From: an uncultured Bacteroidales bacterium
GTDB taxonomy: Bacteria > Bacteroidota > Bacteroidia > Bacteroidales > F082
Direction: 5' to 3'
Assembly (NCBI GenBank): GCA_905234765.1
Contig: CAJOIF010000026.1
Location: 1-34,546 of the forward strand
Length of the DNA stretch: 34,546 nt
Shown: positions 6,876 to 15,365 of the stretch, piece by piece
Layout of the letters: each line of letters opens with the position of its first letter
How positions within the stretch are numbered: position 1 is the stretch's first letter
The notes under the pieces: model-generated
Told to the model about the DNA's origin: nothing
Databases searched by the model: none
The model's input: only the letters and a program-made list of their open reading frames with translations
Position numbers and translations under genes: made by a program

Positions 6876-7838
6876 ATGAAAAAAGTAGTAAGATGCGTTT
6901 GCATGATGGCTGTGGCAGCTTTGGTCTTCGCTTCATGCAATAAGGAAAATGAACCGGCTTCTGTCATTAAGTGCTCAACAGAAAAGCTTATTGAAGAGAA
7001 TGAAGACGAGGCCAAGGTGTATCTCCAGAACAATCAGGTCGTGTTTGAAACTGGTGATGTCGTTGCACTTTACAATGTTGACGATGTCACTCCAGCCAAT
7101 TCTGTCTGTGGTATGTATACGGCCACAACAACCGGATCAAGCAACGTTCCGTTTTCAAGCACCAGTCCGTTAGCCAACGATAGAATGAGTGCTTTCTACG
7201 CTTTCTATCCTGGCGATGATGTCGACTACACTCAATTGGATAACGGTAACAGATGCGGTTTCCCGCTTAATCCTGTGCAAATTTATCGTCCCAATACAGT
7301 TCCTCAAGGTGCCTTGTATATGGCTGCCAAGGATGCTACCACCGATCATTTGACCGATGCTTACTTCCACTTCAAGAACATCTGCGGTATCCTGTCACTG
7401 AATCTGTACAACGCCAATGGCAAGACCATCAAGGGAATCAGAGTCACTGACAAGCACTTCCATCTGACTGGTTTGGTTCAACTGATCCTCCCTGAAATTG
7501 ATCCTGATGAGTTGACTGGCATGTTCAACAACTACAATGAGTCAAATGCCACTTATATGGACAATTTGGCTAATTACAAGACTAGAATTGGTTACAACGT
7601 GACCAATGCTGGCATGAGTGTCACTCTTAACCTCGGTGACGGTGTCGCTTTGGGCAAGACCAAGGCCAATGCAACCCGTTTCTATATGGTGTTGCGTCCT
7701 TTGGCACTGATGAAGGGCTGTATCATCGAGGTTACCCAAGATGGTACTACTTGGACTCAGATTGTCAACAGCAACAAGGACAACCGCATTCGTCCTAGCG
7801 TCATCAAGAACATGAGTGCTATTAATGTCAACATCTAA
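6876..7838 (+). CDS. Fimbrillin-like surface lipoprotein
   Basis: A 320-residue secreted protein with a lipoprotein signal peptide: MKKVVRCVCMMAVAALVFASC, with Cys21 as the lipidation site, followed by NKENEP. The mature part has the feel of the Bacteroidales fimbrillin / Mfa-like family: FETGDVVALYNVDD, MSAFYAFYPGDD, GALYMAAKDATTDH, FHFKNICGILSLNLY and a C-terminal RFYMVLRPLALMKGCIIEV. Such proteins are fimbrial subunits or surface-anchored adhesins exported as lipoproteins. It follows the small peptide gene by 42 bases with no terminator between them, so both probably share one transcript ending at the hairpin at 7862. Membership is judged by pattern only, and a generic beta-sandwich lipoprotein is possible. 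Confidence 0.6.
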   Translation: MKKVVRCVCMMAVAALVFASCNKENEPASVIKCSTEKLIEENEDEAKVYLQNNQVVFETGDVVALYNVDDVTPANSVCGMYTATTTGSSNVPFSSTSPLANDRMSAFYAFYPGDDVDYTQLDNGNRCGFPLNPVQIYRPNTVPQGALYMAAKDATTDHLTDAYFHFKNICGILSLNLYNANGKTIKGIRVTDKHFHLTGLVQLILPEIDPDELTGMFNNYNESNATYMDNLANYKTRIGYNVTNAGMSVTLNLGDGVALGKTKANATRFYMVLRPLALMKGCIIEVTQDGTTWTQIVNSNKDNRIRPSVIKNMSAINVNI

Positions 7839-7861
7839 TCTAAGTGCATAGATGAAACGAA

Positions 7862-7890
7862 AAGCACCTTCTTCGGGAGGTGCTTTTTTT
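7862..7890 (+). terminator. Rho-independent terminator after the fimbrillin-like gene
   Basis: Perfect stem AAGCACCT / AGGTGCTT with the short loop TCTTCGGG, running into seven further Ts. It closes the peptide plus lipoprotein transcript. Confidence 0.9.
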
Positions 7891-7925
7891 ATTGTTTGTT
7901 GGCGAATGGATATGGGGCAGGCGCA

Positions 7926-7956
7926 CAAAAAAAGAGACGCAAGATTTTGCGTCTCT
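7926..7956 (-). terminator. Terminator of tRNA-Phe
   Basis: On the minus strand, AGAGACGCAA (7947-7956) pairs with TTGCGTCTCT (7933-7942) and is followed by a T-run. It begins 7 bases past the tRNA 3' end. Its GAGACGC core resembles the palindrome at 994-1069. Confidence 0.85.
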
Positions 7957-7963
7957 ACAAGGG

Positions 7964-8036
<73 letters not shown>

Positions 8037-8074
8037 TCCGTTTTTAACTTCGTTGAATCTTTCGATTTGCGCCG

Positions 8075-8082
8075 CAAAATTA
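8075..8082 (-). promoter_or_regulatory. -7 promoter box for tRNA-Phe
   Basis: Minus strand TAATTTTG followed by CGG, about 39 bases upstream of the mature tRNA 5' end. Confidence 0.55.
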
Positions 8083-8205
8083 CGACTTTTTTCCTTATCG
8101 GCAAGAAAAAAACTGCAAAAAAATGATAAAAAAATGTCGGATAAAAAATTTCTTATTGATAATCAGTTTTTTATGCCATTGTTAGGTCGTTGGGTGCAAT
8201 AAAAA

Positions 8206-8237
8206 TTTGCTCAACGAGTTAAAAAATCGGATATTTG
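8206..8237 (+). promoter_or_regulatory. Promoter of the outer-membrane protein / TPR / lptC block
   Basis: TTTG at 8206-8209, a 20-base spacer, then GATATTTG at 8230-8237 (one mismatch to TAnnTTTG) followed by CAGGCTCAAAT. The same TTTGCAGGCTCAAAT 15-mer occurs in the ppiD promoter. Confidence 0.6.
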
Positions 8238-8255
8238 CAGGCTCAAATGGGAATT

Positions 8256-9542
8256 ATGAAAGCTATACCTTTGAAAAAAATACTGTTTCTGACATTTTTG
8301 GCGTTTTCGGCCATGGCTGTTTTTGCCCAAGCCGACATCGACTCGCCTTATTCAAAGTTAGGTGTGGGTCAACTCACGGGCAATACGAAAAGCGTCAGAC
8401 TGAAAGGCATGGGCGGCGTGGGCAATGCCATTTTTGACAAGACCTTGATTAATACCAGCAATCCGGCCACTCTCGCCAAGATGGACACCCTCGCGTTCCT
8501 ATTCGACGCAGGCGTTTATTTCAAGACTTCTACATTCAGCACTTCCGCTAACTCGGAACGTGGTGCCAACGCCTCTTTCGATTATTTGGCTATGGCATTT
8601 GGCCTTACCAAATGGTGGAAGGTGGGAGTGGGTGTGCAGCCCTACAGCACTTCGGGCTATAAGATGGTTGTCCCTGCAAGCCGTCTCGATGCGGGTAGTT
8701 ATAACACCGTTTACAAAGGCTCGGGCGGACTTAATCAGGTTATGCTAACCAATGCTTTTCGTTTGGGTAAATATTTCAGCATTGGCGCCAATGCCTATTA
8801 TGTGTTTGGTAACACGCAAAACACTACAACTGTCTATTTTGACTCTACTTACTACATCGGCACCCGACGTAGTATCGACATGATGGTGAGTTCATTCATG
8901 TTTGATTACGGGCTGATGTTCGACACGCCCTTGGGCTCCGATATGCACCTGAGTATTGGTGTGACCTATGACCAACGTGTCAAGCTTAATGGGAAGCAAA
9001 CCACTTTCATTCGTAGTATTGAGGAGGACATGGATTACGATGTGGAATATCTCATCGACACCATATATTATAATGTGAATGACCATGCCAAACTTACCAT
9101 GCCTCAGGGCTTTGGTGTCGGTTTCGCCTTGCAGAAAAATAACCGTTGGACTTTGGGAGCCGATTTCAATTGGACGCAATGGTCGCGTTTTGCCCGCGAG
9201 GGTGCTACCGAAGACCTTCATGATTCATGGCGTGCTGCTGTCGGATTTGAGTATATGCCTAGCTATTCGTCGGTATCGAACTATTTCCGCAAAGCGAGCT
9301 ATCGCCTTGGCACCAGCTATGAGCACGGCTTCCTCAACCTGAATGATCGCAACCTGAACAGTTTGGGTATCACGGCAGGTGTCTCACTGCCCTTGCCCAG
9401 ATCGCTCTCAAAAGTCAACTTGGCAGTAGAAGTGGGTCAGTTCGGCACCAAGCAAGAAGGCCTAATACAAGAGCGCTACCTGAAAGTTGATGTCGGTGTC
9501 TCAGTGTTCGAACGCTGGTTTATGAAGCGGAAATACAAGTGA
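8256..9542 (+). CDS. Outer-membrane beta-barrel protein
   Basis: A 428-residue exported protein of a family common in Bacteroidota. A signal peptide (MKAIPLKKILFLTFLAFSAM, then AVFAQ) precedes DIDSPYSKLGVGQL, where SPYSxxGxG is typical of this group. The body alternates hydrophobic and polar residues with many aromatic strand ends (WWKVGVGVQPY, YFSIGANAYYVFG, WTLGADFNWTQW, YRLGTSYEHG), consistent with a FadL/PorV-like barrel. The ATG at 8256 is chosen; the ATG at 8247 would leave almost no 5' leader after the -7 box. It precedes the TPR and lptC genes by 62 bases without a terminator. Cargo or function is unknown. Confidence 0.75.
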   Translation: MKAIPLKKILFLTFLAFSAMAVFAQADIDSPYSKLGVGQLTGNTKSVRLKGMGGVGNAIFDKTLINTSNPATLAKMDTLAFLFDAGVYFKTSTFSTSANSERGANASFDYLAMAFGLTKWWKVGVGVQPYSTSGYKMVVPASRLDAGSYNTVYKGSGGLNQVMLTNAFRLGKYFSIGANAYYVFGNTQNTTTVYFDSTYYIGTRRSIDMMVSSFMFDYGLMFDTPLGSDMHLSIGVTYDQRVKLNGKQTTFIRSIEEDMDYDVEYLIDTIYYNVNDHAKLTMPQGFGVGFALQKNNRWTLGADFNWTQWSRFAREGATEDLHDSWRAAVGFEYMPSYSSVSNYFRKASYRLGTSYEHGFLNLNDRNLNSLGITAGVSLPLPRSLSKVNLAVEVGQFGTKQEGLIQERYLKVDVGVSVFERWFMKRKYK

Positions 9543-9604
9543 TTGCATTTTGGAACGATATTTGAAAGAAGTAAGACAAGTCAAACAATTAAAATAGAAT
9601 AGAA

Positions 9605-11173
9605 ATGAAAACCAACAGATTAATGATGATTGCCGTTTTGATTGGAATGGCAATGGGTGTAAGCGCACAAAGCGAGTCGAAGTATGGAGCCGACAGCGTA
9701 GCATGCATCACCAACATGTCGATGTACCGTGAATACTTTAAGCAATGGAAGGCTGCCAACTATGCGGCCGAATCTTTCAGCATGGAGATGGTCAATGCAT
9801 GGAGAGCAGTGTTTCTCAACTGCCCCGCTGCCAGCCAATACACTTATTCCGATGGTGAGAAGATTATGGACTACTTCATCGCCACCAATGCTGATAAGAA
9901 AGATGCCTATATCGACACTATCTGCATGATGATGGATAGTAGAGCCAAGTATTTTGCGGTCGATCCAAAGACGGGTAAGTCGCAGGTGGCAAGCATCATG
10001 GGAAACAAGGGTTATGACATCTACAAGTACAACCCGAGCCGTTACGAAGAGGCTTACAACGTACTGAAGGATGCTGTCGCCCTCGACCCCTCGCAGCTGC
10101 AAGGTGCCTATCTTGACACTTACTTCAAAGCTACCATCGATATGGTGAAAAACGGCAAGGCCGAGAACATGACCATCATCAATGTGTATCAGGAGTTGAG
10201 TGAAGTGCTCGACAACAACATCGAAGCATTGGCGGAGGCCGCTTCAACGGAAGTGAGTGATCCCACTGACTTACCGGAGAGTGAGTTAATAGCGGCATGG
10301 GGCAATCCGGATAATGTAACTGTTAATGAATCGGAAGGCAAAGCTTCGAAAGATTTAAGTTACGGAAACGTACTGGTTACGGTTGTCGACGACCACGTCG
10401 TTTCTTTCAAGGATGCCAAAAAGGAAATTGCAAAGAAATACGCCAAGGCAACGAATTCCATCCGCAACTATAAGGGCACGAAGAGCAACCTTGACAACAT
10501 GTTCCAGCCTTACGCTTCCTGCGAAGACCTGATCAAGGTGTTCAGTGCCAAGATGGCCGAGACGCCCGATGACGTGACGCTGCTCAAGCGCATCACCACC
10601 ATCCTTGATAAGAAAGACTGCACCGACTCGAAACTCTTCCTTGAGGCTTCTGTCAAACTCAACGAACTGGAACCCAGCCCCGAGGCTTCCTACAACTTGG
10701 GTAAGAGATTCTTCAACGAAAAGAAATATAGCGATGCTGCCACGTTCTTCGAGCAGGCTACCAAGACGGACAACAATGACCGTAGATACCGTGCCTACCG
10801 CAACCTCGCCCTCTGCTACCAGAACATGAAGAGCTATTCCAAAGCCCGTGAAATGGCGAGAAAAGCCGCTCAGGTTGACCCGACGGCAGGCGAGCCTTAC
10901 CTCATCATCGCCATGCTCTATGCCGAGAGTGGTGGACAGTTCACAGGTGACATCCCGAGCAAGGCCGTGTACTGGGCTGCTGTCGACAAGTGCCAAAAAG
11001 CCAGGCAGATGGATCCTTCCATCGCAGAAAAGGCGAACAGCTTGATTCGCGCCTATTCGCAAGCCTTCCCGGCGATGGAAATCATCTTCTACAACGACTA
11101 TCATGAAGGTCAGAGCTACTTCGTCGGTGGTTGGATTGGCGAGAACACGACCATCAGAGCCAAATCGAAGTAA
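9605..11173 (+). CDS. TPR-repeat periplasmic protein with an unusual internal segment
   Basis: A 522-residue exported protein with signal peptide MKTNRLMMIAVLIGMAMG...SAQ. The N-terminal part (about 25-215) is helical and typical of a Bacteroidota TPR protein encoded beside lptC. The C-terminal part (about 290-500) has clear TPR helices, for example ASYNLGKRFFNEKKYSDAAT and YRNLALCYQNMKSYSKAREM. Between them, about residues 218-275, lies a non-helical stretch: LIAAWGNPDNVTVNES, then DLSYGNVLVTVVDDHVVSFK. This looks like a small BamE/OmlA-like fold (GxP, then Y-x-x-x-hydrophobic strands). Function is unknown; position suggests a role in envelope assembly. The stop is immediately followed by the lptC TTG. 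Confidence 0.75.
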   Translation: MKTNRLMMIAVLIGMAMGVSAQSESKYGADSVACITNMSMYREYFKQWKAANYAAESFSMEMVNAWRAVFLNCPAASQYTYSDGEKIMDYFIATNADKKDAYIDTICMMMDSRAKYFAVDPKTGKSQVASIMGNKGYDIYKYNPSRYEEAYNVLKDAVALDPSQLQGAYLDTYFKATIDMVKNGKAENMTIINVYQELSEVLDNNIEALAEAASTEVSDPTDLPESELIAAWGNPDNVTVNESEGKASKDLSYGNVLVTVVDDHVVSFKDAKKEIAKKYAKATNSIRNYKGTKSNLDNMFQPYASCEDLIKVFSAKMAETPDDVTLLKRITTILDKKDCTDSKLFLEASVKLNELEPSPEASYNLGKRFFNEKKYSDAATFFEQATKTDNNDRRYRAYRNLALCYQNMKSYSKAREMARKAAQVDPTAGEPYLIIAMLYAESGGQFTGDIPSKAVYWAAVDKCQKARQMDPSIAEKANSLIRAYSQAFPAMEIIFYNDYHEGQSYFVGGWIGENTTIRAKSK

Positions 11174-11734
11174 TTGAAAAACATCCTGAATATAGGAATC
11201 CGAATCAGCATCACAGCCTTCGTGGCTGTGATGTTGTTTTCGTGTTCCAACCCTGATGCCGTCATCAGCAAGATGGCGAGCGACGACACGCTGTCGGGCA
11301 TCATTGCCGACAGCGTGACCTTTTTCCGGAGCGATTCGGGGATGGTTAAGGTGGAGCTTCACGCCCCGCGTCTCGTGCGTATGGAAGGCAACGACGATGC
11401 CATGGAATTCCCGCTCGGTTTTCGTGTGCTGATGTTTGACGATGAGCATAATCCTACCACCGAACTCATTGCAGGCTATGGAAAGACTTTCAGCAACAAA
11501 CTGCTTGAAGCCCACGACAGCGTAGTGGTTATCCGTAATGGAGGCGAGCAGGTGATGTATTCCGACAAGCTTTTCTGGTATCAGGATGTGAGGATGATTT
11601 ACACACGATCGCATGTGCGCATTGTCACTGCCGACAAGGAGATTGAGGCCGATAGCCTGATAGCGATTGAGGACTTCTCGGAATATACCATGTTTTCGGG
11701 TCGTGCCACACTTGATGTTGATGATGAGGATTGA
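11174..11734 (+). CDS. lptC: LPS export periplasmic protein LptC, TTG start
   Basis: A 186-residue single-span lipoprotein-like protein that would bridge the LptB2FG transporter and periplasmic LptA in moving lipopolysaccharide to the outer membrane. The N-terminus has a hydrophobic segment ending LFSC (Cys24), then the LptC beta-jellyroll: DTLSGIIADSVTFFRSDSG, KVELHAPRLVRME, FPLGFRVLMFDD, LIAGYGKTFSN, MYSDKLFWYQD and IEADSLIAIEDFSEYTMF. The only start that keeps the signal segment is TTG at 11174, touching the TPR stop codon with no gap, which indicates translational coupling. The next gene begins 3 bases after the stop. Confidence 0.85.
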   Translation: MKNILNIGIRISITAFVAVMLFSCSNPDAVISKMASDDTLSGIIADSVTFFRSDSGMVKVELHAPRLVRMEGNDDAMEFPLGFRVLMFDDEHNPTTELIAGYGKTFSNKLLEAHDSVVVIRNGGEQVMYSDKLFWYQDVRMIYTRSHVRIVTADKEIEADSLIAIEDFSEYTMFSGRATLDVDDED

Positions 11735-11737
11735 GCC

Positions 11738-13021
11738 ATGAACAGTTGGATTGTAGTTGCCATCACCCTTTTCTTCTCAGCCCTTTTTTCGGGATTGGAG
11801 ATTGCCTTCAACAGCATTAATCGGCTGCAATTGGAGGTGGAACTGACCAAAAACACATTCTCGGCTCGTCTCATCCGGCTTTTCCTGAAAGACCAATCGC
11901 GTTTCATCACATCGTTGCTGTTGGGCAACAACATCGCTCTTATCATCTATGGCATGAGCATGGCCCAAATCTTGGAAATGCCCGTGACGCACTGGCTACA
12001 AGCCATATCGCTTTGCAATGACATTACCGTACTGCTCGTGCAGACCATTATGGCTACCTTGCTGGTACTACTTGTCGGTGAGTTTATCCCCAAGATGCTA
12101 TTCCGTATCAATCCGAATGCCATCTTGTCATTTTTTTCGTTCCCAACTTTTCTCGTTTATTGTCTTCTGTATCCTTTAATTCTCGTTTATACTGGAATCT
12201 CTGAATTCATCATCCGCCATATTTTGCGTCTCAAAGTCGACAAGAAGGAATACAAATTCAGCACTGTGGACTTGGGTGACTTCATAGCGGAATATGCTGA
12301 CAATGAGGAGGCTGACGAAGATATGCAGCAGGAGATACAATTGTTCCAGAATGTGATGGAATTTCGTTCGGTGAAACTGCGGGAATGTATGGCCCCGCGC
12401 AATGAGATTGAGAGTGTTCGTCTGACGGATAGCATTGACGCAGTAAAAGCGAGGTTTGAGGAAACAAAGCACTCCAAACTTATCGTTTGTGGCGAGGGCA
12501 TTGACGACATCGTGGGTTATGTGCATCTCAACGATGTGGTACGCGCCATCGCCGACGGCCGAGAAGTTGTGCTTTCTGACATTGTGCGGAAGATCGACTT
12601 TTTCCCGGAGACTTATACCGCTGACCGTCTGCTGAAGCATTTCATAGCCAAGCATCAAGGTGTGGCTGCCGTGGTGGACGAATTTGGAGGCACTGCTGGC
12701 ATTGTCACCATGGAAGACGTAGTGGAAGAGATTTTTGGCGAAATTGATGATGAATATGATGTGGAAGACGAGGTGGAAAAGGTGATTGACGACAACACCT
12801 TCATCTTTTCGGCTCGCCTTGAAATCGATTATCTAAACGACACCTATCGCCTCGATTTGCCTATCAGTGACGACTATGAGACCCTTGCAGGCATGATTTT
12901 GCACTATTGTGAGAGCATTCCGGCACAGGGAGAAGAGCTGGTAATAGGCAAATATAAGGTGAAAATCTTGAAGGCATCGGATGTGAAATTGGACGAGGTG
13001 GAGTTGAAAAGTTTGGAATGA
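11738..13021 (+). CDS. CNNM/CorC-type membrane protein (hemolysin-like, CBS domains)
   Basis: A 427-residue integral membrane protein. The DUF21/CNNM membrane domain (about 1-185) starts at VVAITLFFSALFSGLEIAF and includes LLLGNNIALIIYG and LLVGEFIPKML. It is followed by a CBS pair (about 205-330; MAPRNEIESVRLTDSI, IVGYVHLNDVVRAI, GVAAVVDEFGGTAGIVTMED) and a CorC/HlyC domain (about 345-427; YETLAGMILHYCESIPAQGE). Family members act in Mg2+/cation efflux; in flavobacteria a relative (GldE) supports gliding/T9SS, so both readings stay open. The gene sits between lptC and ppiD, as it does in many Bacteroidales. Confidence 0.88.
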   Translation: MNSWIVVAITLFFSALFSGLEIAFNSINRLQLEVELTKNTFSARLIRLFLKDQSRFITSLLLGNNIALIIYGMSMAQILEMPVTHWLQAISLCNDITVLLVQTIMATLLVLLVGEFIPKMLFRINPNAILSFFSFPTFLVYCLLYPLILVYTGISEFIIRHILRLKVDKKEYKFSTVDLGDFIAEYADNEEADEDMQQEIQLFQNVMEFRSVKLRECMAPRNEIESVRLTDSIDAVKARFEETKHSKLIVCGEGIDDIVGYVHLNDVVRAIADGREVVLSDIVRKIDFFPETYTADRLLKHFIAKHQGVAAVVDEFGGTAGIVTMEDVVEEIFGEIDDEYDVEDEVEKVIDDNTFIFSARLEIDYLNDTYRLDLPISDDYETLAGMILHYCESIPAQGEELVIGKYKVKILKASDVKLDEVELKSLE

Positions 13022-13039
13022 AAAATAAAAAACGGTCTT

Positions 13040-13073
13040 TTTGATTTTCGCGTCAAAAAGTTTGCTAATTTTG
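13040..13073 (+). promoter_or_regulatory. Promoter of ppiD
   Basis: TTTG at 13040-13043 and TAATTTTG at 13066-13073 with a 22-base spacer, followed by CAGGCTCAAAT. The start codon is 47 bases downstream. Confidence 0.65.
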
Positions 13074-13120
13074 CAGGCTCAAATTTTGAAGTTTAATAGT
13101 AAAAAATAGTCAATAGAATT

Positions 13121-15238
13121 ATGGCAGCAATTGAAAAAATCAGAAGACATTCAGGATTGTTGATCGCAATCATCGGTATTGCGTTGTTAGCATTTGTGTT
13201 ACAAGACCTTTTCCAAAGTCAGGGTCGCAATCGCGAGTACAATATTGCAGTGATTGACGGTGAGAAGATCCCCTATCAGGACTACGAGGCGCTACGTGAA
13301 AAGAATATTGACAACAGAAGAAGCTCTTCCAACAACCTCTCATCCGCCGAGACTTACAGTATTTACAACAGCACCCTTGATGAGATGATCAAGCAGAACA
13401 TTATGACCAAGGAATATGAAGCTGTCGGCATGAATGTCAGTAGTGATGAACTTTACGACCAGTTTATGGGCGAAAACCCTCACCAATGGGTTGTGCAGAG
13501 CTTCAGCAACCAGGATGGTTCGTTCAATAAGGAGATGGTTGAGTATTATCTCCAAAACCTGAACGATTTCCCGGCTGATGCCCGTGTGCGTTGGATGGAC
13601 TTTGAGAAGGCTGTCAAGGAGAACAGACTTGAGACCAAGTTCAACAACCTCGTGAAGGCCTCCTACATGGTGCCGGATGCCCTCGCTGAGAAATATTACC
13701 AAAACAAGAACACCAAGGCTTCTGCCGATATCATCGCCCTTCGTTATGCTACCATTCCTGATTCGACCGTGGTGGTGACGGAGAAAGACAACAAAGCTTT
13801 CTATGAGGAGAACAAATACCGTTACGAGACCGACGAGCGCCGAGACATTGAGTATGTGGTGTTCGAGATCAAACCCTCTTTGGAAGACCGTCAGGACGCT
13901 CTGAAGTATGTGCAGGAGATGAAGGAAGACTTCGTCAATACCGACAATGTGATGAATTTCGTCAATGCGAATTCCGACAAGCGTTACGACAGCACTTGGG
14001 TGGGTCGCAACGATGTTCCTAAGGCTGTGGAAACTTCGGTGTTTGACTTGGGCAAGGATGCTGGTTATGTGTATGGTCCTTATGAAGATGAGAATGCCTT
14101 CAATCTGGTACGCATCGTCGAACTGCAAAACCGTCCCGACTCACTCCGCGCCAGCCATATTCTCATCAGCTATAAGGGTGCCTACAACAGCCAAGATACC
14201 ATTAGTAAGGAACAGGCTGAAGCCAAGGCCAATGACCTGCTGGCTCAGTTGAAAGCCGCCAAGAACAATGACGAATTGTTTGCTGAATTGGCTACCGCCA
14301 ACAGCACCGACCCGGGTTCGAAAGAAAAGGGTGGCGACCTCGATTGGTTCACCGATGGCACCATGGTGCCTCCGTTCAACGAGTTTGTGGTGAGCAACCC
14401 TGTGGGATCGCTCGGTATCGTGGAGACAGTTTTCGGTTATCACATTATTAAAGTGACCGACAAGACCCAAGAACAGCCCAAAGCCCGTCTTGCGTACCTG
14501 ACGCACGAAATCACTTCAAGCAGCAAGACGTATCAGAACATCTTCGCCGAGGCCAATAAGTTCGTCACCGAAAACAAGACTTATGACCAATTTAACGCTG
14601 CCATCGAAGCACAAGGTCTCACCAAGCGCACTATGCCGAGAATGAACGCATCCACCTACCAAATCACCGGTATCGACAACCCGCGTCAGATTGTGCGTTG
14701 GGCTTTCGATGACAAGACCAAGGTGGGCGACATCTCCACCATCTTTGACCTTGACAATATGTTTGTTGTAGCTGCTTTGACTAACATCGTTCCTGAAGGC
14801 TATGCTCCGATGAGTGTCGTTATCGACCAAGCCAAATACCAGATTATCAACAAGAAGAAAGGTGAAATGGCCGTTGAGAAGATGAAGGCTTGTGGCAACG
14901 ACATGAATCGTATGGTTAGTGAGTTGGGCGCTGAATCCACTTCGGTTTCCGATATCGCTATCGAGTCGCGCGTATTGGGTAATTTCGGTGTGGAAGCCGA
15001 CATCGTCGGTACACTCCTTGGCATGAAGGAAGGCGAGGAAGTGGGCCCCGTGGCGGGCAACAGTAGTGCTTTCATCATCAAGAATGTGAAGTTCGCCACT
15101 CCCGAACCCACCACCGACTACAGCAGCATCATGCGTGAGAAGACCAGCCAGTTCAACAACAGAGTGTTGGGCGGCGCCATCTACACCGCATTGAAGAACA
15201 ATGCTAAGATTGAAGACAACAGAGTGGACTTCTATTGA
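13121..15238 (+). CDS. ppiD: PpiD-like periplasmic peptidyl-prolyl isomerase / chaperone
   Basis: A 705-residue protein anchored by one N-terminal membrane segment (LLIAIIGIALLAFVLQDLF, about 13-31) with the bulk in the periplasm. It has a SurA_N-like chaperone region (about 40-330). A parvulin/PPIC domain follows (about 340-445): LRASHILISYKG, then GSKEKGGDLDWF and VFGYHIIKV. After it come a second, poorly matching rotamase-like region and a helical tail. PpiD assists folding of newly exported proteins near the Sec translocon. The gene has its own promoter after the CNNM gene and ends in a strong terminator. Family length is usually about 700 in Bacteroidota, so it is intact. Confidence 0.88.
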   Translation: MAAIEKIRRHSGLLIAIIGIALLAFVLQDLFQSQGRNREYNIAVIDGEKIPYQDYEALREKNIDNRRSSSNNLSSAETYSIYNSTLDEMIKQNIMTKEYEAVGMNVSSDELYDQFMGENPHQWVVQSFSNQDGSFNKEMVEYYLQNLNDFPADARVRWMDFEKAVKENRLETKFNNLVKASYMVPDALAEKYYQNKNTKASADIIALRYATIPDSTVVVTEKDNKAFYEENKYRYETDERRDIEYVVFEIKPSLEDRQDALKYVQEMKEDFVNTDNVMNFVNANSDKRYDSTWVGRNDVPKAVETSVFDLGKDAGYVYGPYEDENAFNLVRIVELQNRPDSLRASHILISYKGAYNSQDTISKEQAEAKANDLLAQLKAAKNNDELFAELATANSTDPGSKEKGGDLDWFTDGTMVPPFNEFVVSNPVGSLGIVETVFGYHIIKVTDKTQEQPKARLAYLTHEITSSSKTYQNIFAEANKFVTENKTYDQFNAAIEAQGLTKRTMPRMNASTYQITGIDNPRQIVRWAFDDKTKVGDISTIFDLDNMFVVAALTNIVPEGYAPMSVVIDQAKYQIINKKKGEMAVEKMKACGNDMNRMVSELGAESTSVSDIAIESRVLGNFGVEADIVGTLLGMKEGEEVGPVAGNSSAFIIKNVKFATPEPTTDYSSIMREKTSQFNNRVLGGAIYTALKNNAKIEDNRVDFY

Positions 15239-15262
15239 TTTTCAACTTGAGATGGATCTAAA

Positions 15263-15296
15263 AAGTGTGCCATTCTGTGATGGCACACTTTTTTTT
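15263..15296 (+). terminator. Rho-independent terminator after ppiD
   Basis: Perfect 10-bp stem AAGTGTGCCA / TGGCACACTT, 8-base loop, then a T-run. Confidence 0.92.
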
Positions 15297-15365
15297 GAGG
15301 TTGTAATAAAACGGCAAAAGCGACGTTATTAGATAAAAATTGAATCGAGTATAATACAAACTATT

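Noticed and set aside
10355..11614. A 419-codon open frame on the minus strand
   Set aside because: It lies antisense to the TPR and lptC genes, which have signal peptides and family motifs; its His-rich, low-complexity translation is typical of a shadow frame.
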